Both the position numbers and the translations under genes were made by a program. From contig CM047808.1 in the NCBI GenBank assembly GCA_026214975.1, forward strand, positions 7,677,262 to 7,741,261: a stretch of DNA of 64,000 nucleotides. Reading direction: 5' to 3'. The notes beneath the pieces were generated by a model. That model searched no databases and had not been told where the DNA came from. It was given only the letters and a program-made list of their open reading frames with translations. The stretch comes from Gentiana macrophylla. Lineage: Eukaryota; Streptophyta; Magnoliopsida; Gentianales; Gentianaceae. Shown here in pieces: positions 1 to 10,277 of the stretch (the first letter of the stretch is position 1; each line of letters begins with the position of its first letter).

Positions 1-683
1 TATCACCGTTACCGGAAAGATGAGATTTTTCATGTATTTGTTTCATTACGTTATTCTTGTTCTCTTTCATGTTTCGAGATGCTATATGTTAATCGAATTT
101 AGATAACGGAAGTTAATAGATTCATTAGATTGCCGTGAGAGAGATTAACAATTATTATTCCAACAAGCGGAAGTTGAGGGATAATGTTGTTAGATTAGGA
201 TTCAATCCATATCTTTGATTAAATATCGATATTAGTTAAGACCGGAAGGTAAACTAATTAATGGCGTGATAAATCGGAAGAGGAAGCGCTTCATTAGAAA
301 AGATAATAATCCAAGATAACTTGTGAATGAATGTGTGTGAATCTTATTTCCTTCGGTGGGGTGATGGTTGTTGGAAATTGGTTGATCATGGTTTGTTTAT
401 GGTTGGTCGGTTGATAGTTAGTTTCTTGTTTTTGTAGATGTAGTTTTATTTATTTTGTCCGCAACTATATTTCCTGGCTTTGGATTAACAATCCTCCGTC
501 CAGTTATTTTTCCGTTCTAGTTTAGGTTTAGATTCAATAGCCCTTTTCCCTGAGGATCGATACCCGTACTTATCCAACTTTACTAGCAACTACCCGGTAT
601 TCGGCCGGTTAGGAGGTAGTTTTGCATGGTAGTATAGGTTTTATAAATTTTCTTTTGTTTTAATGATGCAAAATCCTCCAACA
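1..683 (+). repeat. LTR 1 of tandem array (3' part only)
   Basis: This is the downstream part of the LTR; the window opens inside it. It ends in CAACA at 679-683, five bases before the primer binding site. It matches the corresponding parts of LTR 2 (from 4796) and LTR 4 (from 14378) apart from short indels. The U3 promoter lies outside the window. Confidence 0.85.
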
Positions 684-688
684 AAAAG

Positions 689-706
689 TGGCGCCGTTGC
701 CGGGGA
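689..706 (+). other. Primer binding site, unit 1
   Basis: tggcgccgttgccgggga matches the complement of the 3' end expected for a tRNA-Asp primer, as in Athila-type elements. It lies 5 bp after the LTR end. Confidence 0.8.
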
Positions 707-1455
707 ATCGGTGTTTTGTTGAATTTAATTGAATTAATTTCTCGATTTTGTTACGTTTTTTTTTATTTTTATTTTTATTATTTTTTCGTTTTCAATAAAA
801 TTTACGTTGAATAAATTGAGGTTTTTTTATTTTGCCGTGTTTCGATAACCGTTGGGTTAAGAATGTGCAAAAGTTTTTTTACTCGATTTATGACACGTGA
901 ATTACATGTTTGTGTTATCTAATCGACCTCTGTGCTTTAATGTGATAAAGGCTTTGTGATGATTTTGTTTAGGATAATTAGGGGTTTCGTGTTTTCTCTT
1001 TGTTTTACGTGCAAATTCGATGGTCGAACGGCGTTCACGTAAGTGAGCGCCCGTCGATACCTAACATGCAGGTAACCGGCGTCTGGTTGGATGGGCGTTC
1101 GTTCGTCGAAAGTTTCAACTATGTTCGGTTTGAAGGACCAGACAGCGTCTATACTTTACGAGCGCCCGTCCGATCGGTTTTCAAGTCAAGCAGCGTTTGT
1201 TTGGATGAAAGCTTCGTCGAGTGTTGCATTTTGAGGTGAACGCCCGTCGATCGATGGGACGCTTGATCCGTGTTACGAATTTTCTTGATTTAAATTTTAA
1301 TGCTTTTATTTGATGTGGATTTTTCATACGAGCTTACGTGGCTATCTCTTTTTACGTAGATGTCACGAAATTACATGTTTATACCTTTCCATCTATGAAT
1401 CCATGTTAGATAATTGATCTATATTTTTTTTTATATACATGATTCATCTAGGCAT

Positions 1456-2015
1456 GTTATAGTTAATGTCGGTTCTCGTAGACTATAAGCTGTTTTCATT
1501 TTATGTAGTAGCTAATGTCGTTTCCGTATGCTACACACCATTGTGATGAATCTTTTAAGCTTTGAGACTTATGTGCTTCCATGTTGTTTATGTAACTCAT
1601 ATGGGTAGCTAGCGTCGGTTTTCCGTATGCTAAATCCTTTTCCATATGAGTTATATCTATTTAGAATAGCTAGCTTGTTGGTTTTCCATAATGCTATCAC
1701 CTTTGATGAGTCTTAAAGTGCGTCTACTTGCATGTAATGAACAACGACCTTTATCGTTTATCGTAACCTGTCATTATTTGGTAGACGTTATTATATACAT
1801 GTCATGTTGCAAACGAGTGGGCTAGTTTTCTTTCTTTTATTTTCTTTTATTTTTGCATATCACTTAGATGCATATCATTTAGTTGCATGTCATCTAGTTG
1901 CATTGTTTCTCTATTTTCTTTTATTTTTCTTGAGTGTAGTTAACTGTCGGTTTCCGTAATACTACCTCGGTTTTTTTCCCATGATGGTTACTGTTGGTTT
2001 TCCATATGCCATCAT
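1456..2015 (+). other. Seven-hairpin array, unit 1
   Basis: Copy of the hairpin array described at 6267-6822. Hairpin 1 has one mismatch at the base of its 3' arm (actataag). Hairpins 4 and 5 are altered at CTG/CAG positions (gcttgttgg; acgaccttt). The other stems are intact. Confidence 0.6.
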
Positions 2016-2640
2016 TATTTTATTATTGCATATCATGTAGACTGCATCGTAATATATTTTCATATTGTGCACCTAGCCTACTGTTTTGTAATATTCCATG
2101 TATATGTTCCATCTCTATATGAGCTTAATGAAAAATCTTTTCGACTTCTTTTCCATGTATAATCCTCTATCATTACTAGTTGGAGTTTGATGTTTTGTTT
2201 GCACATGTGGTCTATATTATTCTACAAGCTTCGTGGCTTTATTCTTAGATGTCCTGAGTTTAAGTGTTGATCTTTCCATCTCGAGCTATTATTTCTTTTG
2301 TGCTTATATCAAACTTCCATATTTAGACGCTTATATGTTCTGTACTTTCCCTGTTTGATTTTTCCATCTGATGCGATTCTATTTTGTGCTCTGTGTGTTC
2401 TATTCCCCCTTGTCCCCGAGATATTTCCTTGTTTGTCAAGTGTGCAGGATCTTTGCGATAGCAATTGTGCGCTTTTAGATGAAGCCAGTTTTCCGGTGGA
2501 TGGTCCACAGTCTACTGCTTTCGTCGAGCATTTCTGGATCTGACTCGCTACCACTTCCAGACTTGCCACTTTCGAACGACAATCAGCTGAGTTCTTTCTT
2601 TCTTTTTATTTCTGCACAACATGAGGACATGTTGTAATTT

Positions 2641-2656
2641 AAGTGTGGGGGAGGGG
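2641..2656 (+). other. Internal second polypurine tract, unit 1 (also 7451-7464, 12203-12215, 17025-17040)
   Basis: aagtgtgggggagggg lies about 1.05 kb upstream of the LTR and shares its first eleven bases with the terminal tract. It recurs in all four units. It may be a central polypurine tract or the relic of an ancestral 3' end. Confidence 0.55.
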
Positions 2657-3062
2657 AATAGCTTATGTGATATCTACATTCATTTGCCATACTTTTATAT
2701 TTCTATGAAAAGTGCTAGATTTTAAAATTTTTGTTTTGTCCCAAGTAAGCATTGCATGTCTTTATTTGAGTTCTTATATCATTTTTGCGTTATTTTGCAT
2801 ATTTAGTAAATTTAGTTGTTTCACCCAACACTACTTTTTCACATGCCATAGTAAATGATGAGCTATAATTTAAAGCTATGCCCATTTGATTAGAGATATT
2901 TTGATGATTATCGCATGATTCTTTGCTTCCATACTAATTTTGAAAATTTTAATAGTTTGTATTTAGAATTAAAGTATGACATACTGTGAATATCTAAAGG
3001 TTTGAATGTGATAGGAGGGATATAATTTAAGGTTTGCATACCAATCTAAGATGAATAATATG

Positions 3063-3065
<3 letters not shown>

Positions 3066-3111
<46 letters not shown>
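3066..3111 (+). repeat. AT microsatellite, unit 1
   Basis: (AT)n of about 46 bp at a fixed position in the internal region. Confidence 0.9.
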
Positions 3112-3113
<2 letters not shown>

Positions 3114-3146
3114 TGTCGGAAGTAGCTGCCAATGATTTGAGTGCGG

Positions 3147-3245
3147 TAGGGCATTATCACGAAATGTCCTATACCACTATGAGGTTCAATAGCTCCCATT
3201 GCTGATGATAGTAGTCCAGCTAGGGTGTTATCCCGAAACATCCTA
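3147..3245 (+). other. Paired type-II hairpins, unit 1 (also 7927-8026, 12748-12845, 17513-17613)
   Basis: First hairpin TAGGGCATT (3147-3155), loop ATCACGA, AATGTCCTA (3163-3171). Second hairpin TAGGGTGTT (3221-3229), loop ATCCCGA, AACATCCTA (3237-3245). Both are 9-bp stems with one G.U pair. They differ at two stem positions by compensatory changes (C-G to U-A, A-U to G-C). In unit 3 the first hairpin has lost pairing but the second is intact. Confidence 0.6.
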
Positions 3246-3661
3246 TTCTTTGGGAATGAGGCATATATGCTATATATGTGGAATTGATTGAACTATAAAG
3301 AAAATTAGTGAATGGCAATGTGGAAAGATGGTTGGAAACCTTAGTTATCTCGCTAACTATCCCAGTATAAACCGAATGATATCTTGTAGGGACTATCCTC
3401 TAAGTATGTCGGAAATATTTTAAATGCTACCTATTATCTTTCGGAATGTGTATGTTTTTGTGAGGTGCATGTTATAATCATTTTAATATTTCTAATTTAA
3501 ATGGGATGTTTGCTAGTTTTGTTTGAATCAATTTCAAGTGTGGATTTAGTGGAAGTTTACTATGGCTATGCACACACGCACTTGGGTGAACCTCTAAACT
3601 ACTTGAATATGTTTTATATTTGCTAAGATGTTTATTTGTCTCGAGTGATGATTATGTTTTG

Positions 3662-3697
3662 TTTTGCTCGGGACGAGCAAAAAGCTAAGTGTGGGGG
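3662..3697 (+). other. Terminal hairpin and polypurine tract, unit 1
   Basis: TTTTGCTCG (3662-3670), loop GGA, CGAGCAAAA (3674-3682) form a perfect 9-bp stem. The purine-rich aagtgtggggg (3687-3697) follows and abuts the LTR, the position expected for the plus-strand primer. Confidence 0.75.
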
Positions 3698-4299
3698 TGT
3701 TGTTCAGGGTCAAATTGTAGTGTTTTTAAGGATATATTTTACATCAATTTCCCCCGTATATGGATGTTTTTCATAGAAATCGAGCTTATAATCGATTAAT
3801 TGAGTAAATAGTGTTTTTAATAGGTTAATTGCAAAACGTAATGATTTATGTGCTTAAATGATGATTTTATGTTATTTTGGAAATACGTTACGCTTTGGTA
3901 TGTTTTCCTATTGTTGTAGATACTCATTGATGATGGAAGAGAGGATTTTAGAGAGCCAAATTCGTGGTTGGAAAGGATCAATCAGATTTATGGAAGGATA
4001 AAAGATATAAGGAAAGAAATCAAGCAAGATAAATGTCGGAAAATCAGGATTCAGGTAGTGACGACCTTGCAACGCAGTTCTTGATATTATAACAACCGAT
4101 TTGACTCTGGACCTCAAGAGAATAGTTGTAGGGCTTGAAGAGAGGATTCTACAGGATTTTGAATCACTCCATTCCGACTTACGAGGCCCGAGATATGAGC
4201 GTTACACGTTTGGATGCTGTTGCTGAAAATAGTGGACGGGCGTCCGACATTATGGACGGGCGTCCGGCCGCGGTTACTGTAGCAGCCGACTCAAAATTC

Positions 4300-4307
4300 T
4301 ATAAAAA
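4300..4307 (+). promoter_or_regulatory. LTR TATA box (also 9079-9086, 13882-13889, 18670-18677)
   Basis: tataaaaa lies downstream of GC-rich palindromes and upstream of the cagcagcagc leader in each complete LTR. This is the likely start of element transcription. Confidence 0.65.
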
Positions 4308-4385
4308 CAGCAGCAGCCCCAACCCTAATTATCATTAGAACGCAGCAGCCTCTTCTCAAAACCCTAAAGTCGAGCTGAGAGCAGC

Positions 4386-4418
4386 CCGGCCGGCCAAGCT
4401 CCTAGCTTGGTCGGCCGG
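4386..4418 (+). other. R-region hairpin in LTR 2 (also 9165-9197, 13968-14000)
   Basis: CCGGCCGGCCAAGCT, loop CCT, AGCTTGGTCGGCCGG: 15 bp with one G.U pair, about 80 nt downstream of the TATA box. Being in the presumed R region, it would occur near both ends of a genomic transcript. Confidence 0.65.
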
Positions 4419-5482
4419 TGGTTAGATTAGGTGTTCCTTTTTCTTTTTCGTTTATCTCCTTCTTCTTGCTCGAGTGTTGAGCAGCCATGGATGGAGCTTT
4501 GAAGCTTCCTTTTTGCAGCAGCACCTTATTTCTTTTTAATGGATGTTTTGTAAGTCTTTAATTATAATTGTTTCTTTTCCTGTGTTTATTTGTATCGTGC
4601 AATTTTATATCGAAAGATGATTGTATGATTTGATGCTAACGTATGACGGAAGTCGGTGTAGTTTAGATCACCGTAGGAAATTTTGGATTTTTAATCTATA
4701 CATAACGGAAGTTCGTAGGTTAAATTTCTAGGTTTACGAGAGAACCACAATTTGATTAATTCGTTGCAAGATTTTCCTAGATTTGAATTGAGGGATATCA
4801 CCGTTACCGGAAAGATGAGATTTTTCATGTATTTGTTTCATTACGTTATTCTTGTTCTCTTTCATGTTTCGAGATGCTATATGTTAATCGAATTTAGATA
4901 ACGGAAGTTAATAGATTCATTAGATTGCCGTGAGAGAGATTAACAATTATTATTCCAACAAACGGAAGTTGAGGATAATGTTGTTAGATTAGGATTCAAT
5001 CCATATCTTTGATTTCGTATCGATATTAGTTAAGACCGGAAGGTAAACTAATTAATGGCGTGATAAATCGGAAGAGAAGCGCTTCATTAGAAAAGATAAT
5101 AATCCAAGATAACTTGTGAATGAATGTGTGTGAATCTTATTTCCTTCGGTGGGGTGATGGTTGTTGGAAATTGGTTGATCATGGTTTGTTTATGGTTGGT
5201 CGGTTGATAGTTAGTTTTCTTGTTTTTGTAGATGTAGTTTTATTTATTTTGTCCGCAACTATATTTCCTGGCTTTGGATTAACAATCCTCCGTCCGATTA
5301 TTTTTCCGTTCTAGTTTAGGTTTAGATTCAATAGCCACTTTTCACGAGGATCGATACCCGTACTTATCCAACTTTACTAGCAACTACCCGGTATTCGGCC
5401 GGTTAGGAGGTAGTTTTGCATGGTAGTATAGGTTTTATAAATTTTCTTTTGTTTTAATGATGCAAAATCCTCCAACAAAAAG

Positions 5483-5500
5483 TGGCGCCGTTGCCGGGGA
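5483..5500 (+). other. Primer binding site, unit 2
   Basis: The same 18-mer as in unit 1, 5 bp downstream of CAACA. Confidence 0.8.
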
Positions 5501-6266
5501 ATCGGTGTTTTGTTGAATTTAATTGAATTAATTTCTCGATTTTGTTACGTTTTTTTATTTTATTTTTTTTTAATTATTTTTTCGTTTTCAATAAAATTTA
5601 CGTTGAATAAATTGAGGTTTTTTTATTTTCCCGTGTTTCGATAACCGTTGGGTTAAGAATGTGCAAAAGTTTTTTTACTCGATTTATGACACGTGAATTA
5701 CATGTTTGTGTTATCTAATCGACCTCTGTGCTTTAATGTGATAAGGGCTTTGTGATGATTTTGTTTAGGATAATTAGGGTTTCGTGTTTTTCCTGCTTTG
5801 TTTTACGTGCAAATTCGATGATCGAACGAAGCGTTCACGTAAGTGAACGCCCGCCCAGCACTACCAACAACATGCAGTAACCGAAGCGCCTGGTTGGATG
5901 GGCGTTCGTTCGTCCAGAAAGTTTCAACTATGTTCTGGTTTGAAGGACCAGACGAGCGTCTATACTTTCTGAACGCCCGTCCGATCGGTTTTCAAGTCAA
6001 ACGAGCGTTTGTTTGGATGAACGCTCGTCCAGTGTTGCATTTTGAGGTGAACGCCCGTCGATCGATGGGGCGCTGATCCAGGTTCTGAATTTTTCTTGAT
6101 TTAAATTTTAATGCTTTTATTTGATGTGGATTTTTCATACGAGCTTCTGTGGCTATCTCTTTTTACGTAGATGTCCTGAAATTACATGTTTATACCTTTC
6201 CATCTATGAATCCATGTTAGATAATTGATCTATATTTTTTTTTATATACATGATTCATCTAGGCAT

Positions 6267-6822
6267 GTTATAGTTAATGTCGGTTCTCGTAGACTATAAC
6301 TGTTTTTATTTTTATGTAGTAGCTAATGTCGTTTCCGTATGCTACACACCGCTGTGATGAATCTTTTAAGCTTTGAGACTTATGTGCTTCCATGTTGTTT
6401 ATGTAACTCATATGGGTAGCTACTGTCGGTTTTCCGTATGCTACGTCCTTTTCCATATGAGTTATATCTATTTAGAATAGCTAACTGTTGGTTTTCCATA
6501 ATGCTATCACCTTTGATGAGTCTTAAAGCGCGTCTACACTGCATGTAATGAACAGCACTGTCGTTTATCGTAACCTGTCATTATTTGGTAGACGTTATTA
6601 TATACATGTCATGTTGCAAACGAGTGGGCTAGTTTTCTTTCTTTTATTTTCTTTTATTTTTGCATATCACTTAGATGCATATCATTTAGTTGCATGTCAT
6701 CTAGTTGCATTGTTTCTCTATTTTCTTTTATTTTTCTTGAGTGTAGTTAACTGTCGGTTTCCGTAATACTACCTCGGTTTTTTTTCCATGATGGTTACTG
6801 TTGGTTTTCCATATGCCATCAT
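6267..6822 (+). other. Seven-hairpin array, unit 2: candidate structured RNA
   Basis: Seven inverted repeats enclose a shared inner sequence of about 17-21 nt. Stems: H1 GTTATAGT/ACTATAAC (6267-6274, 6293-6300); H2 GTAGC/GCTAC (6319-6323, 6341-6345); H3 GTAGC/GCTAC (6416-6420, 6440-6444) inside a 12-bp stem (6404-6415, 6453-6464); H4 ATAGC/GCTAT (6477-6481, 6503-6507); H5 AATGA-CAG/CTG-TCATT (6547-6555, 6575-6582) inside CGTCTAC/GTAGACG (6531-6537, 6588-6594); H6 GTAGT/ACTAC (6743-6747, 6768-6772); H7 ATGATGG/CCATCAT (6788-6794, 6816-6822). The inner part reads about TAACTGT, then CGG or TGG, then TTTT, then CCG or CCA, then TAT, so a short inner stem also keeps pairing. Stem sequences differ while pairing holds. 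Role unknown; RNA packaging, dimerisation or protein binding are possible inferences. Confidence 0.65.
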
Positions 6823-7870
6823 TATTTTATTATTGCATATCATGTAGACTGCATCGTAATATATTTTCATATTGTGCACCTAGCCTACTGTTTTGTAATA
6901 TTCCATGTATATGTTCCATCTCTATATGAGCTTAATCTGAAAAATCTTTCTGACTTCTTTTCCATGTATAATCCTCTATCATTACTAGTTGGAGTTTGAT
7001 GTTTCTGTTTGCACATGTGGTCTATATTATTCTACAAGCTTCTGTGGCTTTATTCTTAGATGTCCTGAGTTTAAGTGTTGATCTTTCCATCTGAGCTATT
7101 ATTTCTTTTTGTGCTTATATCAAACTTCCATATTTAGACGCTTAGATGTTCTGTACTTTCCCTGTTTGATTTTTCCATCTGATGCGATTCTATTTTGTGC
7201 TCTGTGTGTTCTATTCCCCCTTGTCCCCGAGATATTTCCTTGTTTGTCAAGTGTGCAGGATCTTTGCGATAGCAATTGTGCGCTTTTAGATGAAGCCAGT
7301 TTTCCGGTGGATGGTCCACAGTCTACTGCTTTCGTCGAGCATTTATGGATCTGACTCGCTACCACTTCCAGACTTGCCACTTTCGAACGACAATCAGCTG
7401 AGTTCTTTCTTTCTTTTATTTCGCACAACATGAGGACATGTTGTAATTTTAAGTGTGGGGGAGGAATAGCTTATGTGATATCTACATTCATTTGCCATAC
7501 TTTTATATTTCTATGAAAAGTGCTAGATTTTAAAATTTTGTTTTGTCCCAAGTAAGCATTGCATGTCTTTATTTGAGTTCTTATATCATTTTGCGTTATT
7601 TTGCATATTTAGTAAATTTAGTTGTTTCACCCAACACTACTTTTTCACATGCCATAGTAAATGATGAGCTATAATTTAAAGCTATGCCCATTTGATTAGA
7701 GATTTTTGATGATTATCGCATGATTCTTTGCTTCCATACTAATTTTGAAAATTTTAATAGTTTGTATTTAGAATTAAAGTATGACATCTTGTGAATATCT
7801 AAAGGTTTGAATGTGATAGGAGGGATATAATTTAAGGTTTGCATACCAATCTAAGATGAATAATATGAAT

Positions 7871-7892
7871 TATATATATATATATATATATA
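7871..7892 (+). repeat. AT microsatellite, unit 2
   Basis: The same locus in unit 2, reduced to about 22 bp. Confidence 0.9.
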
Positions 7893-8442
7893 AGTGTCGG
7901 AAGTAGCGCCAATGATTTGAGTGCGGTAGGGCATTATCACGAAATGTCCTATACCACTATGAGGTTCAATAGCTCCCATCGCTGATGATAGTAGTCCAAA
8001 CTAGGGTGTTATCCCGAAACATCCTATTCTTTGGGAATGAGGGCATATATGCTATATATGTGGAATTGATTGAACTATAAAGAAAATTAGTGAATGGCAA
8101 TGTGGAAAGATGGTTGGAAACCTTAGTTATCGCTAACTATCCCAGTATAAAACCGAATGATATCTTGTAGGGACTATCCTCTAAGTATGTCGGAAATATT
8201 TTAAATGCTTCCTATTATCTTTTCGAATGTGTATGTTTTTGTGAGGTGCATGTTATAATCATTTTAATATTTCTAATTTAAATGGGATGTTGGCTAGTTT
8301 TGTTTGAATCAATTTCAAGTGTGGATTTAGTGGAAGTTTACTATGGCTATGCACACACGCACTTGGGTGAACCTCTAAACTACTTGAATATGTTTTATAT
8401 TTGCTAAGATGTTTATTTGTCTCGAGTGATGATTATGTTTTG

Positions 8443-8477
8443 TTTTGCTCGGGACGAGCAAAAAGCTAAGTGTGGGG
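8443..8477 (+). other. Terminal hairpin and polypurine tract, unit 2
   Basis: The 9-bp stem is at 8443-8451 and 8455-8463. The tract aagtgtgggg (8468-8477) is one G shorter than in unit 1. Confidence 0.75.
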
Positions 8478-10255
8478 TGTTGTTCGGGGTCAAATTGTAG
8501 TGTTTTTAAGGATATATTTTACATCAATTTCCCCGATATGGATGTTTTTCATAGAAATCGAGCTTATAATCGATTAATTGAGTAAATAGTGTTTTTAATA
8601 GGTTAATTGCAACACGTAATGATTTATGTGCTTAAATGATGATTTTATGTTATTTTGGAAATACGTTACGCTTTGGTATGTTTTCCTATTGTTGTAGATA
8701 CTCATTGATGATGGAAGAGAGGATTTTAGAGAGCCAAATTCGTGGTTGGAAAGGATCAATCAGATTTATGGAAGGATAAAAGATATAAGGAAAGAAATCA
8801 AGCAAGATAAATGTCGGAAAATCAGGATTCTGGGTAGTGACGACCTTGCAACGCAGTTCTTGATATTATAACAACCGATTTGACTCTGGACCTCAAGAGA
8901 AGAGTTGTAGGACTTGAAGAGAGGATTCTACAGGATTTTGAATCACTCCATTCCGACTTACGAGGCCCGAGATATGAGCGTTACAAGTTTGGATGCTGTT
9001 GCTGAAAATAGTGGACGAGCGTCCGACATTATGGACGGGCGTCCGGCCGCGGTTACTGTAGCAGCCGACTCAAAATTCTATAAAAACAGCAGCAGCCCCA
9101 ACCCTGATTATCATTAGAACGCAGCAGCCTCTTCTCAAAACCCTAAAGTCGAGCTGAGAGCAGCCCGGCCGGCCAAGCTCCTAGCTTGGTCGGCCGGTGG
9201 TTAGATTAGGTGTTCCTTTTTCTTTTTCGTTTATCTCCTTCTTCTTGCTCGAGTGTTGAGCAGCCATGGATGGAGCTTTGAAGCTTCCTTTTTGCAGCAG
9301 CACCTTATTTCTTTTTAATGGATGTTTTGGAAGTCTTTAATTATAATTGTTTCTTTTCCTGTGTTTATTTGTATCGTGCAATTTTATATCGAAAGATGAT
9401 TGTATGATTTGATGCTAACGTATGACGGAAGTCGGTGTAGTTTAGATCACCGTAGGAAATTTTGGATTTTTAATCTATACATAACGGAAGTTCGTAGGTT
9501 AAATTTCTAGGTTTACGAGAGAACCACAATTTGATTAATTCGTTTGCAAGATTTTCCTAGATTTGAATTGAGGATATCACCGTTACGGAAAGATGAGATT
9601 TTTCATGTATTTGTTTCATTACGTTATTCTTGTTCTCTTTCATGTTTCGAGATGCTATATGTTAATCGAATTTAGATAACGGAAGTTAATAGATTCATTA
9701 GATTGCCGTGAGAGAGATTAACAATTATTATTCCAACAAACGGAAGTTGAGGGATAATGTTGTTAGATTAGGATTCAATCCATATCTTTGATTCAGATCG
9801 ATATTAGTTAAGACCGGAAGGTAAACTAATTAATGGCGTGATAAATCGGAAGAGGAAGCGCTTCATTAGAAAAGATAATAATCCAAGATAACTTGTGAAT
9901 GAATGTGTGTGAATCTTATTTCCTTCGGTGGGGTGATGGTTGTTGGAAATTGGTTGATCATGGTTTGTTTATGGTTGGTCAGTTGATAGTTAGTTTTACT
10001 GTTTTTGTAGATGTAGTTTTATTTATTTTGTCCGCAACTATATTTCCACGGCTTTGGATTAACAATCCTCCGTCCGATTATTTTTCCGTTCTAGTTTAGG
10101 TTTAGATTCAATAGCCCTTTTCACGAGGATCGATACCGTACTTATCCAACTTTACTAGCAACTACCCGGTATTCGGCCGGTTAGGAGGTAGTTTTGCATG
10201 GTAGTATAGGTTTTATAAATTTTCTTTTGTTTTAATGATGCAAAATCCTCCAACA
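8478..10255 (+). repeat. LTR 3 of tandem array (complete)
   Basis: A 1778 bp LTR, TGTTG at 8478 to CAACA at 10251-10255. The TATA box is at 9079-9086 and the R-region hairpin at 9165-9197. The first of the two U3 palindromes reads ggacgagcgtcc, a G-to-A change at the spacer. Confidence 0.88.
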
Positions 10256-10260
10256 AAAAG

Positions 10261-10277
10261 TGGCGCCGTTGCCGGGA
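10261..10277 (+). other. Primer binding site, unit 3 (1-nt deletion)
   Basis: tggcgccgttgccggga: one G is missing from the G run compared with the other units, so this copy might prime less well or may reflect a homopolymer error. Confidence 0.75.

Larger units (their letters stand above)
684..3697 (+). mobile_element. Internal region 1 of the array (non-coding)
   Basis: About 3.0 kb between LTR 1 and LTR 2. In order it contains the primer binding site, a T-rich stretch, a block of ACG/CGT palindrome-like motifs (1010-1265), the hairpin array (1456-2015), a purine tract (2641-2656), an AT microsatellite (3066-3111), a second hairpin pair (3147-3245), and a terminal hairpin plus purine tract (3662-3697). 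The longest ORFs are under 90 codons and resemble no gag or pol domain. Confidence 0.82.
3698..5477 (+). repeat. LTR 2 of tandem array (complete)
   Basis: A complete 1780 bp LTR bounded by the short inverted repeat TGTTG (3698) and CAACA (ending 5477), with a purine tract immediately upstream and a primer binding site just downstream. U3 contains two copies of the palindrome GGACGGGCGTCC (4234-4245, 4254-4265) 35-65 bp before a TATA box (tataaaaa, 4300-4307). The predicted transcript start near 4330 is followed by telo-box-like AACCCTAA motifs (4321-4328, 4359-4366) and by a 15-bp hairpin (4386-4418). Because LTRs are shared between units, this one could act as the 3' LTR of unit 1 and the 5' LTR of unit 2. 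Short ORFs inside it are not in conserved frames and look non-coding. Confidence 0.88.
5478..8477 (+). mobile_element. Internal region 2 of the array (non-coding)
   Basis: This copy preserves the CTG and CAG positions best and was used as the reference for the hairpin coordinates. It has the palindrome block at 5815-6065, including CAAACGAGCGTTTG at 5998-6011 and AGACGAGCGTCT at 5950-5961. It also has the hairpin array at 6267-6822, a purine tract at 7451-7464 and the shortest AT microsatellite of the four units (7871-7892). No coding function is visible. Confidence 0.82.

Noticed and set aside
2298..2569. Short ORFs (60-103 codons) recurring in every array unit, on both strands
   Set aside because: They recur only because the DNA is repeated; their frames are broken by indels between units, overlap on both strands and show no domain. 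Not annotated as genes.
684..3697. Possible gag or envelope-like ORF, as found in some Athila elements
   Set aside because: No frame longer than ~90 codons and no gag, protease, RT or membrane-protein pattern in any of the four internal regions.
5998..6011. ACGNGCGT motifs as CRISPR repeats
   Set aside because: Plant nuclear DNA, irregular spacing, variable arms and location inside LTR elements; not a CRISPR array.
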